A stretch of DNA of 64,000 nt from Mycolicibacterium pyrenivorans (GTDB lineage: Bacteria > Actinomycetota > Actinomycetes > Mycobacteriales > Mycobacteriaceae), in contig NZ_JACKSH010000107.1 of the NCBI RefSeq assembly GCF_025821625.1, positions 24,900 through 88,899 on the forward strand, read 5' to 3'. Both the position numbers and the translations under genes were made by a program. Numbering within the stretch: position 1 is the first letter of the stretch; each line of letters opens with the position of its first letter. A model generated the notes under the pieces. That model had not been told where the DNA came from and did not search any database. It saw nothing but the letters and a program-made list of their open reading frames with translations. Below are positions 10,076 through 17,807 of the stretch, in pieces.

Positions 10076-10960
10076 TCAGGCGGGCGGCGCGGGAACCACG
10101 ATCGTTGTCGTGGGCGCGGCCCCTGCGGGCAGCGGCGTGCCCGCGCTGCCCTCCGGAGCGACGGCGGCGGGCACCGGTGTCGGGACGGCCTCGCCTGCCG
10201 GGGCGACGCCCTCGGGCAGCGGTGTGCCGGAGCTACCCTCGGGCAGCGGTGTGCCCGAGCTTCCTTGCGGCAGTGGCGTGCCGGAGCTACCAGCCGGCAT
10301 CGGCGTGGCGGTCGGCATGGAAGCGGGAGCGGCCTCTGCCGGCGTCTGCGCAGCCGGATCCGCACCCGGGGCAGGGGTGGTGGTCTCGGCCGCTGCCGGG
10401 GCCTCACCGGTTTCCGAGGCGCCCGAGGCCTCCGAAGGCGAAGTGTAGGTCTGTGCCTGCGACGAACCGCTGCCGGTGGCCGGGGCCGGAGGCGGCTCGA
10501 CCCACAGGAGCAGATCGTTGCCGCCTGCGTTGTAGACGACGCTGTCGGGCTTCTCGCCGGTGACGTCGAAGTAGATCTTCCCGCTCGTCTTCTGGCCCTG
10601 CGTCAGCGTCGACGGGTTGACACCCTGCGCGGTGGCGACACCGAACAGCACCCGGTAGGTCTCGCCGTTGTGGGCCCGCGCGTTGAGGTTCGAGACGATG
10701 GGCGTGGCCGAACCCGAGATCGCCTCGTCGGTCGCGGTGGCTTCCCACAGCGTGCCGGCCGGCCGGTACGGGATGGTGTCGGTGCTTGGCTTGAGGCCGG
10801 TGACGGTCCAGTGCTGGACGACGCTGCCGTTGACTAGTTCGGCCGGCTGTCCCAGAGTCCGAACCTCTACATCGTCAGCCGAAGCGAACGGTGCGGCTGC
10901 GACCCCGAGGGCGGCTGCGGCGGCAGCGGTCATGGCGGTCATTGCCGGCTTGATCTTCAC
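10076..10960 (-). CDS. Secreted MPT63-like (DUF1942) protein with repetitive Pro-rich tail
   Basis: 294 residues from GTG 10960, preceded by CCAGGAGGC. Signal peptide (AAAAAALGVAAAPFASA), then an MPT63/MPB63-type immunoglobulin-like domain: GTLWEATATDEAISGSATP, FNAR-like LNARAHNGETYRVLF and KIYFDVTGEKPDSVV all align with M. tuberculosis MPT63. Unlike MPT63, which stops after this domain, the protein continues ~125 residues in a Pro/Ala/Glu/Thr-rich tail with three perfect-register 9-residue repeats (GSSGTPLPE) and more PLP units. MPT63 is a secreted immunogen of unknown function. The tail may anchor it in, or span, the cell wall (inference). Confidence 0.88.
   Translation of the reverse strand: MKIKPAMTAMTAAAAAALGVAAAPFASADDVEVRTLGQPAELVNGSVVQHWTVTGLKPSTDTIPYRPAGTLWEATATDEAISGSATPIVSNLNARAHNGETYRVLFGVATAQGVNPSTLTQGQKTSGKIYFDVTGEKPDSVVYNAGGNDLLLWVEPPPAPATGSGSSQAQTYTSPSEASGASETGEAPAAAETTTPAPGADPAAQTPAEAAPASMPTATPMPAGSSGTPLPQGSSGTPLPEGSSGTPLPEGVAPAGEAVPTPVPAAVAPEGSAGTPLPAGAAPTTTIVVPAPPA
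10211..10291 (-). repeat. Three 27-bp in-frame tandem repeats in the MPT63-like gene
   Basis: Units at 10211-10237, 10238-10264 and 10265-10291 each encode a GSSGTPLP-E/Q nonapeptide. The third differs from the others by several mostly silent bases. Copy number could vary by slippage. Confidence 0.85.
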
Positions 10961-11167
10961 GTGATGCCTCCTGGATTCGTTGAGCGAGCAGCGAGGTTTC
11001 CCCCCGAGGAAACTAGCAAATCGGCTGCGGTGCCGGGCGCAGCCAGCGGGAACCTGTCGAGCGTCATGCGGTCGGCAACCGAAAATCGACTGTCCCACAG
11101 GCGAAATGCGACTCCTGGCAAACGTCCCTGCGGCGGCGCGGACGGGGGTCGGGGCTATGATCGCCCC

Positions 11168-11635
11168 ATGTCAGACACCACGCCGGGCTGGATTGCCCCT
11201 GCCGCGCTCGTAACAGCCGTCATCGCCGTGGCTCTCGCGGTCTGGGGACTGGTGCGCTCATCCTCGGATGCCGCTCCGGCGGCCGGCGCCGAGCAGACCG
11301 CTGAGGCCAAGGCGGAGGTCTGCGCGGCGTTCGACATGGTGCGCAACGCGGTGTCGCTTCAGACCAATGCCGACTTGGGCAAGGACCGGGTGGCCACGCA
11401 GGCGGTGGCCGCCAACGCCCGGTTGGCCACCCTCGGCGGCGGGCAGTTCCTGCTGTCCCGCCTCGACGCCGCGGTGCCGTCCGACCTGTCCGATGCGGTG
11501 CGTGCGTTCGCGAACAACCTCGAGTACCTCGGGATGGGACAGCTCGCGGGCATGGCGGGAGACGACCCCGCGCAGACGAGCCGCCTCAACGACGCTCAGG
11601 CCAGCGCCACCCGCGTCGGGGAGCTCTGCAAGTAG
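11168..11635 (+). CDS. Small membrane-anchored hypothetical protein
   Basis: 155 residues from ATG 11168 (MSDTTPGWIAPAALVTAVIA). The open frame extends further upstream, but this start directly precedes a transmembrane helix (about residues 9-31), so the upstream part is doubted. The exported part is Ala-rich and mainly helical, with two Cys (one near residue 58, one two residues before the end) that may pair. Similar short mycobacterial proteins are annotated only as hypothetical. It converges with hsd4B (6-nt gap). No function can be assigned. Confidence 0.72.
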   Translation: MSDTTPGWIAPAALVTAVIAVALAVWGLVRSSSDAAPAAGAEQTAEAKAEVCAAFDMVRNAVSLQTNADLGKDRVATQAVAANARLATLGGGQFLLSRLDAAVPSDLSDAVRAFANNLEYLGMGQLAGMAGDDPAQTSRLNDAQASATRVGELCK

Positions 11636-11641
11636 GCCGGG

Positions 11642-12514
11642 TCAGGCCGGGACGAACTCGACCCCGGCCAGCGCCACGGCATCGTCGCGGTCCGGGGCGG
11701 TCACCACGGCGCTGAAGCCGCCCTGCGGATCAGTGGAGTTCTTCCAGACGCTCACGCGCAGCGTCTCGCCGGGGAAGACCACGCCCGCCATCCGTGCGCC
11801 GTAGGACTTCAGCCCGGCGACATCGCCGTCGAGCAGGTTGTCTACCAGCGCCTTGCAGGTCATGCCGTACGTGCACAACCCGTGCAGGATCGGGCGCGGA
11901 AAGCCTGCTGCGGCAGCGAAATCCGGATCAAAGTGCAGCGGGTTGCGGTCCCCGCACATCCGGTACAGCAGCGCCTGCTGGGGCGAGGTCGGTATGGAGA
12001 GCTCCAGGTCGGGCGCCCTGTCGGGTGCGGCCGACGACCCGGAGGGGCCACGGTCGCCGCCGAACCCGCCTTCACCGCGGGCGAAGATCGACCGCTTCTG
12101 CGTCCACAGCAGCGCGCCTTCGGGGTTCGTCACCGTGGTCTCCGACCAGATCACCGCGGCCTTGCCCTTGTCCCAGATCTCGGTGAACCGGGTCACGGCG
12201 GTGCCGGTGCCCGACGGTGGGATCGGCCCCGGCACGGTGACGGCCTCGCTCGCGTGCAGCACCTTGCTCAGCTCGATGTCGATACCGGGGAACTTCACCG
12301 CAGGTGGCTCGGTCATGTGGAAACTCTGCGCGACGTTGCCGAACGTCGGAAGCACCTGCGGGGTGTCGTCGGTCAGGTAACGCAGCTCGCGCTTGTCCAT
12401 CGGGTTGCCGCCGGCACCGAGGCCGAGGTGGTAGAGCTGGATATCGCTACTGGTCCAGGAGAATTCGACCGGATCGAGTTCAGCGCCGATGGCTTCGTCG
12501 AGGTTGATGGGCAC
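11642..12514 (-). CDS. hsd4B: MaoC-type (R)-2-enoyl-CoA hydratase Hsd4B
   Basis: 290 residues from a GTG at 12514, two nt after the kstD stop. Double hot-dog fold: the second half carries the hydratase-2 motif YRMCGDRNPLHFDPDFAAAA with catalytic Asp189/His194 and downstream GFPRPILHG. It is the homologue of Rv3538, which hydrates 24-enoyl steroid CoA esters during side-chain beta-oxidation. It is co-directional with and coupled to kstD, under the KstR-type box at 14237. Confidence 0.9.
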   Translation of the reverse strand: MPINLDEAIGAELDPVEFSWTSSDIQLYHLGLGAGGNPMDKRELRYLTDDTPQVLPTFGNVAQSFHMTEPPAVKFPGIDIELSKVLHASEAVTVPGPIPPSGTGTAVTRFTEIWDKGKAAVIWSETTVTNPEGALLWTQKRSIFARGEGGFGGDRGPSGSSAAPDRAPDLELSIPTSPQQALLYRMCGDRNPLHFDPDFAAAAGFPRPILHGLCTYGMTCKALVDNLLDGDVAGLKSYGARMAGVVFPGETLRVSVWKNSTDPQGGFSAVVTAPDRDDAVALAGVEFVPA

Positions 12515-12516
12515 GG

Positions 12517-14235
12517 CTATTCCGCTCTGTTGGATTCGATCGCTCGCGCGGCGGTGGCGAGGTGCAGTGCCGCAAGATACCCGAAGGTCATCGCGGGGCC
12601 GATGGTGCCCCCGGGCCCCGGATAGGTGTGGCCCATCACCGGTGCGCTGACGTTACCGGCGGCATAGAGACCCTCGATGATCGTGCCGTCGTCGCGCAGG
12701 GCACGGCCGTGCACGTCGGTGACGACGCCGCCCTTGGTGCCCAGGTCGCCGGGGACCATCTTGGCCGCGTAGAACGGCGCGTGGCTGATCTCGCCGAGGT
12801 TGGGGTTCGGCTTGTTGGTGGGATCCCCGTAGTAGCGGTCGTAGGCGCTTTCGCCTCGCTTGAAGTCCTCGTCGACGCCGGAGCGTGCGAAGCCGTTGAA
12901 CCGGTCGACTGTGGACTTCAACGCGTCGGCGGGCACGCTGGTCTTGGCGGCCAGCTCATCGAAGGTCTGGGCCGAGACGATGACGCCCGACTCCATCCAC
13001 TTCTTCGGAATCCGCTGTCCCGGTTGCAGTCCCGCGAAGATGTACCGATCACGGTATCGCTGGTCGAACACCAGCCAGGCGGGGATGTTCTCACCCGGCC
13101 CCGGACCCTGTCCGTACTGGCCGCCGTACATGTGGTGGCAGGCCTCGACGTAGGGCATGGACTCGTTCATGAACCGCTTGCCCGACATGTTGACGATGAT
13201 CGAACCGGGGGAGTTGCGCTCCGAAAGTGCGAACCAGGGCGCGTCCACCAGTGGCACCGTCGGGCCCCACCACGCGTCCTCCATGACGTCGAGTGCGGCG
13301 CCCAGTTTCTCGGCGGCCAGGATTCCGTCGCCGGTGTTGGCCTTGGCGCCGACCGTCCACTCGGTGGTGATCGGGGCGCGCTGATACTTCACCCGCATCT
13401 GCTCGTTGTGCTCGAAACCCCCGCAGCCGAGGATCACGCCGCGGCGTGCCCGGATCAGTTGCGGCTCGGCGCTTTCCGGTGCGTCGGCGGGACGCACATA
13501 GATGCCACGGACGACGCCGCCCTCGACGTAGAGGTCGGTCAACGCGGTGTTGAGCAGCACCGGCACGCCGGCCTTCTGCAGGCCGATGCGCAGCGGGGCG
13601 ATCAGCGCACGGCCCATGCCGACGAGGTTCTTGCCGGTGACCTTGCCCCACGTCGCGCGCACGCCCACCTTCAGGCTGCGCAGCACACCGCGCGGATGAC
13701 GCTTGAGCTGGTTGAGCCGGACGTAATCCTGCTGCAGGACGACCATGTTCATCGGGACCTTGCCGTACGGCGGCTCGAGGCCGGGCAGGTCGGCGCCCAG
13801 TTTGTTGGCGTTGAACGGCTTGGGTTCCACCGACCGGCCCGACGCCTTGCCGCCCGGGGTCTCGGGGTAGTAGTCGGAGTAGTTCGGCACCCAGCACAGC
13901 TTCAACGGCGAGTGCTTGAGCACGAACGACAGCATCTCCGGCCCGCGGTCCAGGTACGTGTCGATCTTCTCGGCAGGAACCACGTCGCCGATGATCGTGT
14001 GCAGGTAGGTGCGGGCTGACTCGGCAGTGTCTTTGACACCGTCACGCTTGAGGATTTCGTTGTTCGGGATCCACACGCCGCCACCTGACCGCGCAGTGGA
14101 ACCACCGTAGTGCGGGGCCTTCTCGACGACTACTGTCGAGAGGCCCTGGTTGGCAGCGGTCAGAGCGGCGACCATGCCGGCGGCGCCGCTGCCTACCACG
14201 ACCACGTCAAACTCCCGGCACTCCTGCTCAGTCAT
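12517..14235 (-). CDS. kstD: 3-ketosteroid delta-1-dehydrogenase KstD
   Basis: 572 residues from ATG 14235 (MTEQECREFDVVVVGSGAAG). The FAD Rossmann motif GSGAAGMVAA and the C-terminal GLYAAGNVSAPVMGHTYPGPG active-site/FAD segment are present, and the sequence closely resembles M. tuberculosis KstD (Rv3537). It introduces the C1-C2 double bond of ring A, which with KshA 9-hydroxylation opens ring B. A GTG nine nt upstream is in frame but lies inside the KstR-type box, so the ATG is preferred. It is first in the kstD-hsd4B operon and divergent from hsaE. The mostly shared upstream gap is 73 nt. Confidence 0.95.
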   Translation of the reverse strand: MTEQECREFDVVVVGSGAAGMVAALTAANQGLSTVVVEKAPHYGGSTARSGGGVWIPNNEILKRDGVKDTAESARTYLHTIIGDVVPAEKIDTYLDRGPEMLSFVLKHSPLKLCWVPNYSDYYPETPGGKASGRSVEPKPFNANKLGADLPGLEPPYGKVPMNMVVLQQDYVRLNQLKRHPRGVLRSLKVGVRATWGKVTGKNLVGMGRALIAPLRIGLQKAGVPVLLNTALTDLYVEGGVVRGIYVRPADAPESAEPQLIRARRGVILGCGGFEHNEQMRVKYQRAPITTEWTVGAKANTGDGILAAEKLGAALDVMEDAWWGPTVPLVDAPWFALSERNSPGSIIVNMSGKRFMNESMPYVEACHHMYGGQYGQGPGPGENIPAWLVFDQRYRDRYIFAGLQPGQRIPKKWMESGVIVSAQTFDELAAKTSVPADALKSTVDRFNGFARSGVDEDFKRGESAYDRYYGDPTNKPNPNLGEISHAPFYAAKMVPGDLGTKGGVVTDVHGRALRDDGTIIEGLYAAGNVSAPVMGHTYPGPGGTIGPAMTFGYLAALHLATAARAIESNRAE

Positions 14236-14236
14236 G

Positions 14237-14250
14237 TAGAACACGTTATA
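14237..14250. promoter_or_regulatory. KstR-type operator abutting the kstD start codon
   Basis: TAGAACACGTTATA ends one base before the kstD ATG. It also serves the divergent hsaE promoter (59 nt away). Contact with the start codon implies a leaderless or near-leaderless kstD message. Confidence 0.8.
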
Positions 14251-14308
14251 GAATTGCCCGGCCGACTAACAACTGTGCCGGTCGACGAAACGAGGGGACT
14301 TCACGGAA

Positions 14309-15094
14309 ATGCTCAGTTCCGAGGTGCGTGAGCAGCTTGCCGCTGACCTGGCCCAGGCCGAGCGCAGCCGGGTTCCGATCTCCCCGCTGACCGACGCCAA
14401 CCCCGAGATCGATGTGGTCGACGCCTACGAGATCCAGCTGATCAACATCAGGCAGCGTGTCGCCGAGGGCGCCCGCATCATCGGGCACAAGGTCGGTCTC
14501 TCGTCGGAGGCCATGCAGAAGATGATGAACGTCGACGAGCCCGACTACGGGCACCTGCTCGACGAGATGCAGGTCTTCGAAGATCGCCCGGTGAGGTCGG
14601 CGAACTACCTGTATCCGCGGGTCGAGGTCGAGGTCGGGTTCGTGCTCGCCGACGACCTGCCCGGGGCCGGCTGCACCGAGGACGACGTGCTCGCCGCGAC
14701 GGCGGCGTTCGCGCCCGCCATCGAGTTGATCGACACCCGCATCACGAACTGGCAGATCAAGCTCTGCGACACGATCGCCGACAACGCCTCGTCCGCCGGC
14801 TGGGTGCTCGGCGAGGCGCGGGTGTCGCCCAAGGACATAGATATCCGAGCCATCGACGCCGTGCTGACCAACAACGGTGAGGTGGTCGCGGAGGGGCGCA
14901 GCGATGCGGTGCTGGGCAATCCCGTCACGGCGGTCGCGTGGTTGGCGCGCAAGGTGGAGGCGTTCGGGGTCCGGCTCAAGGCCGGCGACATCGTGCTTCC
15001 GGGGTCGTGCACCCGTGCGATAGATGCACCTCCCGGCAGCCATTTTGTCGCCGACTTCACCGGGTTAGGTTCAGTACAGCTCAGCTTCGAATGA
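14309..15094 (+). CDS. hsaE: 2-hydroxypentadienoate-type hydratase HsaE
   Basis: 261 residues of the MhpD/fumarylacetoacetase-like hydratase family ([36 protein letters not shown] with metal-ligand acidic residues, [22 protein letters not shown]). It hydrates 2-hydroxyhexa-2,4-dienoate, made by HsaD from ring A, to 4-hydroxy-2-oxohexanoate. It is the first gene of hsaE-hsaG-hsaF, as in Rv3536c-Rv3534c. ATG 14309 follows GAGGGGA. Confidence 0.94.
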   Translation: MLSSEVREQLAADLAQAERSRVPISPLTDANPEIDVVDAYEIQLINIRQRVAEGARIIGHKVGLSSEAMQKMMNVDEPDYGHLLDEMQVFEDRPVRSANYLYPRVEVEVGFVLADDLPGAGCTEDDVLAATAAFAPAIELIDTRITNWQIKLCDTIADNASSAGWVLGEARVSPKDIDIRAIDAVLTNNGEVVAEGRSDAVLGNPVTAVAWLARKVEAFGVRLKAGDIVLPGSCTRAIDAPPGSHFVADFTGLGSVQLSFE

Positions 15095-15107
15095 CAGGGA
15101 GAACCCA

Positions 15108-16034
15108 ATGCCTGACAAGGCATCCGTCGCGATCGTCGGATCCGGCAACATCAGCACCGATCTGCTGTACAAGCTGCTGCGCTCGGAATGGCTCGAGCCG
15201 CGCTGGATGATCGGTATCGATCCCAGCAGCGAGGGGTTGGCCCGCGCCCGCAAGCTCGGGTTGGAGACCTCGCACGAGGGTGTGGACTGGCTGCTCGGCC
15301 TTGATGAGAAGCCCGACATGGTGTTCGAGGCCACCAGCGCCTATGTGCACCGCGACGCGGCGCCCCGTTACGCCGAGGCCGGCATCCGCGCCATCGACCT
15401 GACGCCTGCCGCCGTCGGGCCGGGAGTGATACCTCCGGCGAATCTGCGCGAGCACCTCGACGCGCCGAACGTCAACATGGTGACCTGCGGTGGGCAGGCC
15501 ACCATCCCGATCGTCTACGCGGTGAGCCGCGTCGTCGACGTTCCGTACGGGGAGATCGTGGCCTCGGTGTCGTCGGCGTCGGCCGGACCCGGCACCCGCG
15601 CCAACATCGACGAGTTCACCAAGACCACCGCCGCAGGCGTGCAGAACATCGGCGGGGCCCGGCGCGGCAAGGCGATCATCATCCTCAACCCCGCCGACCC
15701 ACCGATGATCATGCGGGACACCATCTTCTGCGCGATCCCCGAGGACGCCGACCGCGACGCGATCGCGCAGTCGATCCGCGACGTCGTCGCCGAGGTGCAG
15801 ACGTATGTGCCGGGTTACCGGCTGCTCAACGAGCCGCAGTTCGACGACCCGTCGATGAATTCGGGCGGGCAGGCGCTCGTCACCACATTCATCGAAGTGG
15901 AGGGTGCCGGGGACTACCTTCCGCCGTACGCTGGAAACCTGGACATCATGACCGCCGCGGCCACCAAGGTGGGCGAGGAGATCGCCAAGGAGAAGGCCGG
16001 AGCATCGCTGTCCGCATCGGGAGGCCAATCATGA
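15108..16034 (+). CDS. hsaG: Acylating propionaldehyde/acetaldehyde dehydrogenase HsaG
   Basis: 308 residues. N-terminal NAD-binding motif [10 protein letters not shown], catalytic Cys127 in [11 protein letters not shown]. It converts the aldehyde released by HsaF into propionyl-CoA with NAD and CoA. It normally forms a channelling complex with HsaF; the ATGA overlap of the two genes here fits that. The length is usual for the family. Confidence 0.95.
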   Translation: MPDKASVAIVGSGNISTDLLYKLLRSEWLEPRWMIGIDPSSEGLARARKLGLETSHEGVDWLLGLDEKPDMVFEATSAYVHRDAAPRYAEAGIRAIDLTPAAVGPGVIPPANLREHLDAPNVNMVTCGGQATIPIVYAVSRVVDVPYGEIVASVSSASAGPGTRANIDEFTKTTAAGVQNIGGARRGKAIIILNPADPPMIMRDTIFCAIPEDADRDAIAQSIRDVVAEVQTYVPGYRLLNEPQFDDPSMNSGGQALVTTFIEVEGAGDYLPPYAGNLDIMTAAATKVGEEIAKEKAGASLSASGGQS

Positions 16035-17074
16035 CCGATATCTACTTCAACCCGATGTGGGATGTGCGGATGACCGACACGTCGCTGCGCGACGGCAGTC
16101 ATCACAAACGCCACCAGTTCACCAAGGATGAGGTCGGGGCCATCGTCGCGGCGCTGGACGCCGCCGGTGTGCCGGTCATCGAGGTCACCCACGGTGACGG
16201 GCTCGGCGGGTCCAGCTTCAACTACGGCTTCTCCAAGACCCCCGAGCAGGAATTGATCAAGCTCGCGGCGGAGACCGCCAAGGAATCCAAGATCGCTTTC
16301 CTGATGCTGCCGGGTGTCGGCACCAAGGAGGACATCAAGGAGGCGCAGAACAACGGCGGTTCGATCTGCCGGATCGCCACCCACTGCACCGAGGCCGACG
16401 TCTCGATCCAGCACTTCGGGCTGGCCCGCGAGCTCGGGTTGGAGACCGTCGGCTTCCTGATGATGAGCCACACCATCCCGCCGGAGAAGCTCGCCGCCCA
16501 GGCCCGCATCATGGCCGACGCCGGCTGCCAGTGCGTCTACGTCGTCGACTCCGCCGGTGCGCTGGTGCTCGAGGGGGTTCGCGACCGGGTGGCCGCGCTG
16601 GTCGCCGAACTGGGCGACGACGCCCAGGTGGGCTTTCACGGGCATGAGAACCTCGGGCTCGGCGTGGCCAACTCGATCGAGGCCGTGCGCGCCGGGGCCA
16701 AGCAGATCGACGGCTCGTGCCGCCGGTTCGGTGCGGGTGCCGGTAACGCGCCGGTCGAGGCGCTCATCGGGGTGTTCGACAAGATCGGCGTAAAGACCGG
16801 CATCGACTTCTTCGATATCGCCGACGCTGCCGAAGAGGTGGTCGCCCCAGCCATGCCCGCCGAGTGCCTGCTGGACCGCAATGCGCTGATCATGGGCTAT
16901 TCCGGGGTGTATTCGAGCTTCCTGAAGCACGCCATCCGGCAGTCCGAGCGCTACGGGGTGCCCGCGCACAAGCTGCTGCACCGCGCCGGGCAACGCAAGC
17001 TGATCGGCGGCCAGGAGGACCAGCTGATCGAAATCGCGCTGGAGATCAAGCGGGAGATGGACGCCTCCGCCTAG
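16031..17074 (+). CDS. hsaF: 4-hydroxy-2-oxohexanoate aldolase HsaF
   Basis: 347-residue DmpG-type class II aldolase. Motifs: [15 protein letters not shown] near the N-terminus (catalytic Arg, metal Asp) and the metal-binding HxH in [11 protein letters not shown]. It cleaves 4-hydroxy-2-oxohexanoate to pyruvate and propionaldehyde, which passes to HsaG. It is the last gene of the hsaEGF operon; start overlaps hsaG. The 164-nt gap after it carries a possible long-loop hairpin (gcccgacgg ... cccgtcgggc). Confidence 0.95.
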   Translation: MTDIYFNPMWDVRMTDTSLRDGSHHKRHQFTKDEVGAIVAALDAAGVPVIEVTHGDGLGGSSFNYGFSKTPEQELIKLAAETAKESKIAFLMLPGVGTKEDIKEAQNNGGSICRIATHCTEADVSIQHFGLARELGLETVGFLMMSHTIPPEKLAAQARIMADAGCQCVYVVDSAGALVLEGVRDRVAALVAELGDDAQVGFHGHENLGLGVANSIEAVRAGAKQIDGSCRRFGAGAGNAPVEALIGVFDKIGVKTGIDFFDIADAAEEVVAPAMPAECLLDRNALIMGYSGVYSSFLKHAIRQSERYGVPAHKLLHRAGQRKLIGGQEDQLIEIALEIKREMDASA

Positions 17075-17238
17075 ATTTTTCTGAGATCGCCCGACGGCCG
17101 GTCTGGCCTGCGGCTATGCCGTGCGGCCGACCACCGGTGAAGCCCGTCGGGCGTTTGGGTTGCGCGCGGACCGGCTAGGCCTCGGGGTGCGATCAACTGA
17201 TCGTGAAAACACATCACGTCCCAGAGGAGTGATTTTTC

Positions 17239-17724
17239 ATGAACCCGTCCGCTACCACAGTGCGCCGCGGCCTGTTCGGCATGTTCGCCGGCGGCCTGCT
17301 CGCCTTCGGGTCGGCGGCGATCATCGCGCCGGTCGCCAATGCTCAACCGGCTCCTGCTCCGGCCCCGGGCCCCAACTGCTCGGCCAGTGCCGTGGCAGGG
17401 ACCGTGAGCGCCGCCACCGCGTCCGAGGGCGCCTACCTGACGGCGAATCCGCAGACCAACGAGGCGCTGTCGGCGATCTCGTCGCAGCCGCAGCCCGAGG
17501 CGGAGGTCGCCTACCGCGCATTCTTCGCGCAGAACCCGCAGGTCGAGGAGCAGCTGAAGGCGATCCACCAGCCGGTCAGCGCGCTGCAGACCGAGTGCAA
17601 TCTGAAGCTGGTCCCGACACCGGTGGCCCAGGCCGTCTGGAGCGGCACCGAGCCGGCTCCGGTGACTCCCGATACGGCCGAGGTTCCTGAGGGTCCTGTG
17701 ATGGAGGAGATCCCGGCCACCTGA
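17239..17724 (+). CDS. Secreted hemophore-like protein
   Basis: 161 residues with a cleavable signal peptide (GLFGMFAGGLLAFGSAAIIAPVANA). The mature part has the pattern of the mycobacterial hemophore-related family (Rv0203-like): a Cys near the mature N-terminus, GAYLTANPQTNEALSAIS, FFAQNPQVEEQLKAIHQPV and a second Cys (TECNLKL) that would close a disulfide, followed by a Pro/Glu tail. Rv0203 binds heme in the periplasm; heme binding here is inferred from family likeness. It is monocistronic, with RBS CAGAGGAG. Confidence 0.8.
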   Translation: MNPSATTVRRGLFGMFAGGLLAFGSAAIIAPVANAQPAPAPAPGPNCSASAVAGTVSAATASEGAYLTANPQTNEALSAISSQPQPEAEVAYRAFFAQNPQVEEQLKAIHQPVSALQTECNLKLVPTPVAQAVWSGTEPAPVTPDTAEVPEGPVMEEIPAT

Positions 17725-17807
17725 TGCCGGTGATCACGTAGCAACACCGCTTGCCGTGCCCGCGCTTCGGCGCAGGCACGGCAAGTGCGTTCGGGCACGA
17801 TGGGGGC

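Noticed and set aside
14242..14244. GTG start for kstD
   Set aside because: Lies inside the KstR-type operator and adds residues not found in known KstD proteins.
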